A stretch of DNA of 64,000 nucleotides from Penicillium oxalicum (Eukaryota > Ascomycota > Eurotiomycetes > Eurotiales > Aspergillaceae), in assembly GCF_001723175.1 (NCBI RefSeq), contig NC_064653.1, positions 3,100,001-3,164,000 on the forward strand, read 5' to 3'. The position numbers and the translations under genes were made by a program. The notes beneath the pieces are model-generated. The model had not been told where the DNA came from, did no database searches, and was given only the letters and a program-made list of their open reading frames with translations. Position 1 is the stretch's first letter. The number at the start of each line of letters is the position of its first letter. Shown here piece after piece: positions 60,901-64,000 of this stretch.

Positions 60901-63181
60901 TCGGTCCTTCAAATGTCATCCAGAGCCCTCAGTCGAGTGGGTTCCACAATAGAATGGCGCACGCAGATTCACTTGTTCTGATCAACATTGTCCGAAAAGG
61001 CGACCTCTCGACATGGGAGACTTCAGATCTCTGCTGAGTAGATACTCTTTTGCCTCTCTCGGCTTTCCCTCGAATCAGATCAACTTTTCATCGCACTTGA
61101 CCAAACGATGGAGACATAGGGGAAGTCGAAATCACGCCTGGTTGATGAACAGAAGGGGAAAAGACATCATCCCCAAAGCATGTCAAGACGGTAGAAATGA
61201 GGTTAAACAGAATCGAGGAGACCCGAGAAAAGATGACCTGCAAAGACAAGCAGTGTCCTGAAATGGCACACGGGCGCGGGAAGAGTGCAGGGAAAGCGAC
61301 AAAGACATTGCCTGCAACACTGGACCGACATTCACTGGAGGTTGTCTCACTAATCATCCCTCCAGCGTTGAAGAGGGGAATGCTATTTTGAACAAACCGT
61401 CGAGCGTGCATCTTATGCCATGGTGACGCCGTCCCTGGTCTGAAGCTCTTCTCTTCTTGGCACCAAATGACCTCCCTCCAAGACTTGCAACCCCTGATGT
61501 TCGTTCCACGTTCCGGTTCAGAGCAGAGATTCTCATTTATCGAAATGGGGCCGTCAAGCAGGGCTTCGGTCTCAAACGATTATCTCGAGGCCGTTATGTT
61601 TCTCGACTGGCGATTGCGGTTCGATGCCCGAGCAAACAAGAGAGGGAAATGCTGCTTTCATGCTGCCAAGTAGTCTCCAACACATGTATCCACGCCGGGG
61701 CACGTCTAGCTGCGACGCTATGCGATGACGGGCTATATCCTTTTTGGTCGGAGTGGGAACGCTGCGAGTGAAATCGGCAACCCGAGGAAAGCTTTGAACG
61801 CCGTTATAAGGATTGATCGCACCTGACTGCACGTGAGTCAAAGTGGGCGACATGTTCGGTGTTGAGTGCCATGTCGGGAAAGCGCGATCGTGGTAGCTCT
61901 GTACGGTAGTCGAGGAAGGAGCGCCCGCATCAGCTGCCTACCATTTCTCGGTCGACTGGGTGCACCTGCCAGAAGCACATCACGTTAGCCATCCTGAAGG
62001 ACATTGGAATGAGCCATGTCTGGACTGCCAATATTCACACATGAAAAGCTTCCATGGGCAAGACAGATGTCCTGATGATTAGCTTTCCGACATCAGTCAA
62101 TGTCCTCTGGAAGCCGGACCATTCCTAACAATCCTATCCGCCAGATCGTGTCATGCGAGGCACGCGGAGTAATACAGAAGAGGCTGGCGGCCCAAGAACC
62201 CAAATGCGTCACAGCGATCATCCTTTTCCTATCGTTGCGTGAAAGCGACTGGTCTGTCTTTGCCCCTGTTGCTCTACACTGCGCTGCTTGACTTGAGCAC
62301 AAGTCTGTGGCCCAATGCATCAACAAGGATCCCTCGGTCCAGGGTCATCCGAACGCCAGGAAAACAAAACGTCTTGGTTTCTGAGACGGTCACGGTACGA
62401 GGAACACGGCCCTGACTAGCGGAAGCCTACCTATTCTTGTGACCTTTTCCTCGTCCATGACAGAGACGCAAGTGCTGCGCCGAGCCACGAGCAGCGTCGT
62501 CGAATTGACCGCTGTGCATGAGACAAGTCGGTACTTCATGATTCCATCAACAGCTACGGTCCAGGAGGAGATCATTCAGGCCACGAGGCACCCGCTCTGT
62601 CTCGTTGGCGCCTCCACAAGGGTGAAGAAGACAAGCGCGGCTTTCGGCGTCCAAGCACGCCCCGGCAAGGCCTACCGACTCACCAATTGGAGGCTCGCCC
62701 CGGAGCACTGAAAACCCCCCAACCTGATGACAGAGACACACATATCCCGAGCGTACCAGATCCTGGGACTATTCACAAACAGGCGGCTCTATAAGAAGCA
62801 GCTGCCGGGCAGAGATTTGACTAGTAGCTGCTCAACATTCCTCAATCGGTCATTCGTCATGCATCTGTCTGCGGAACGCAACACCTTCAAACTCATAGTG
62901 GAGCAGAGTTCAATTCCCACTCCCGGTAGAGTGAATCTTGTGAATCTTGGATACCCCCCCTCACCTCTCCGAAAGTCTGCAACTTGATTGGCGGCTGTGA
63001 GAAAACATGTATGGTTGGCAAACAAATCCAACGACACAAACTGCCGCAGACATTTACTCGACGCTCGACGGCCCCGCAACTTACGAGTCCAAAGCCACAT
63101 GTGGTCAACGACCTAGCGCCACACACACACACACAATTCTACCACGCATTTCATACACATCGACATTGGGGATGCTGTCGG

Positions 63182-63220
63182 GGAAACCCCCTCTCATAGC
63201 GTGAAGGGAGGGGGTTTTCC
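63182..63220. repeat. GC-rich stem-loop
   Basis: GGAAACCCCCTC at 63182-63193 pairs with GAGGGGGTTTTCC at 63208-63220, leaving one bulged T and a 14-base loop. The stem contains five consecutive G-C pairs. It is about 670 bases before the putative start at 63892 and may lie in that gene's promoter or leader. Confidence 0.75.
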
Positions 63221-63891
63221 ATGTCTGCATGACTGAGCAGGCGCTTCGTCCCGCTTTTCGATTTAGCCCTGAATTCCCAGGTTTCTTTCAGATCACAAAT
63301 ACGCTTGTTGGTTGAGTACTGTCTGATGGTCCTCCCTTGGGTTGACTGATCCACCAATGTTCCATGAACGTCTAAGTCATTCCTGAATAAATTTAAGTGG
63401 TGAAACCAGAATCAAAGATCATTGCTCCGATCATAGTTTCCCCTCAGCCGGTGTCCAGGCGTACTTGCTTACGGTACGTTTTGCTGGGTCTAGTTTTACA
63501 CCTCCGCCCTGTGATTCCCTTTTGTCACTCTCAGGTCAACGACCTATTTGCATCGTCAGGGTGATTTTATTTTCAGTTTATGCTCAGCTCTGTGCCCCAT
63601 ATATGAGCTTTTTATACGGACATTGGGGAGATGCCCATCTGTTCACGTATAGCGGATCACTGATCCTGGTCTAAAATTTGCAATCACTGGCGGTACTGAC
63701 TGGTGTAAAACGAGGCGCCAGGCGGTCTCTGTGCTTGCTGTTTTGGATAACTTTTATCTTGCTATCAATCGAATTTGTCTTGCCGGATCTTCACGTCGAT
63801 CTCGCATGTCTTCTCGGGTGCCTCGCCTGTTTCCGTGAGTACATGTCTTTATTTCTTGCACAACCTGGTTGACTAAAGTCATCAGGCAATT

Positions 63892-63989
63892 ATGCCTTCC
63901 CCGAGATCCAACGAAACACCGTCAGCGGGCCGCACAGAGGAAGCGACAGAGAGTGGTAATCGCCCGCCAAGCACGCCTGATCAAGCGAG
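63892..63989 (+). CDS. Putative first coding exon of a gene running off the right edge
   Basis: An ATG at 63892 opens 32 codons plus two bases, ending at a consensus GTATGT donor at 63990. The product begins MPSPRSNETPSAGRTEEATE and is Ser/Pro/Thr/Glu-rich, like the disordered N-terminus of many fungal regulators. The frame is open through the donor to the window end. Upstream DNA is pyrimidine-rich, and a CAG lies nine bases before the ATG, so a leader intron may end there. I do not recognise the protein, and only sequence beyond the window can confirm it. Confidence 0.5.
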
Positions 63990-64000
63990 GTATGTCGAGA

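Larger units (their letters stand above)
57763..63891. other. Six-kilobase gene-free region
   Basis: No gene is supportable. The longest frames are 228 codons (58814-59500, minus) and 185 codons (59433-59990, plus, partly overlapping); neither has a recognisable domain. From about 59400 the base composition is as GC-rich as the coding DNA elsewhere, yet the reading frames stay short. I see no terminal repeats, transposase or reverse transcriptase remnant. The right end is probably promoter and leader of the gene starting at 63892. Confidence 0.5.

Noticed and set aside
57763..63891. Degenerate transposon in the gene-free region
   Set aside because: No terminal repeats, target-site duplications, or transposase/reverse transcriptase fragments were seen, and composition is not strongly AT-shifted as after repeat-induced mutation.

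Overview
The window is nuclear DNA of a filamentous ascomycete (Pezizomycotina). The protein sequences look most like Eurotiales (Aspergillus/Penicillium type), but I cannot fix the species. The evidence is short spliceosomal introns (about 45-280 nt, GTRNGT donors, CTAAC/CTRAY branch sites, YAG acceptors), pyrimidine-rich leaders, and fungal versions of conserved eukaryotic proteins. I joined exons by hand from splice signals, reading frame and family conservation. Seventeen protein-coding genes can be supported, one of them cut off by the right edge. I saw no tRNA, rRNA, CRISPR array or intact transposon.

Layout. 1-4.7 kb: no supportable gene; probably upstream region of an amino acid permease (4732-6963, +). 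8.5-13.5 kb, minus strand: NuA4 acetyltransferase Esa1 and splicing factor Cdc5/Cef1. 13.8-20.5 kb, plus strand: Nop53 (60S biogenesis), RNase H2 subunit C, scavenger decapping enzyme DcpS, and a ubiquitin C-terminal hydrolase. 20.8-30.3 kb, minus strand: an MFS transporter, a METTL4-type MT-A70 methyltransferase, and a Pumilio protein with an RRM. 33.0-35.7 kb: Swc2/YL1 of the SWR1 complex. 35.7-40.7 kb: gene-poor DNA that looks like the promoter and long leader of an Ecl1-type life-span regulatory factor (40721-42468, +). 43.2-44.2 kb: a four-exon Ecm15/UPF0045 gene with no exon longer than 106 nt. 45.3-45.8 kb: a small probable mitochondrial membrane protein. 46.4-47.7 kb: an aldo-keto reductase. 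49.4-50.2 kb: a divergent, apparently truncated kinase-like gene in AT-rich DNA. 51.1-54.2 kb: a Zn2Cys6 transcription factor. 57.3-57.8 kb: a small secreted six-cysteine protein. 57.8-63.9 kb: over 6 kb with no supportable gene, ending in what looks like the first coding exon of a gene that runs off the window.

How the genes relate. The left half (8.5-36 kb) is housekeeping DNA rich in chromatin and RNA functions: Esa1 and Swc2 act in NuA4 and SWR1, which cooperate on H2A.Z chromatin, while Cdc5, Nop53, RNase H2C, DcpS, METTL4 and the Pumilio protein handle splicing, ribosome assembly, RNA:DNA hybrids, cap turnover, RNA methylation and mRNA control. This is a neighbourhood of related themes, not an operon or a known cluster. 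The right half (36-64 kb) is looser and more accessory. I found no convincing new multi-gene system. The points most worth a second look are the Ecl1-type locus with its GACTC cluster, TATA box and ORF-containing leader; the kinase-like gene with an internal tandem duplication; the 6 kb gene-free region with a strong stem-loop; and the Ecm15 gene hidden in very short exons.
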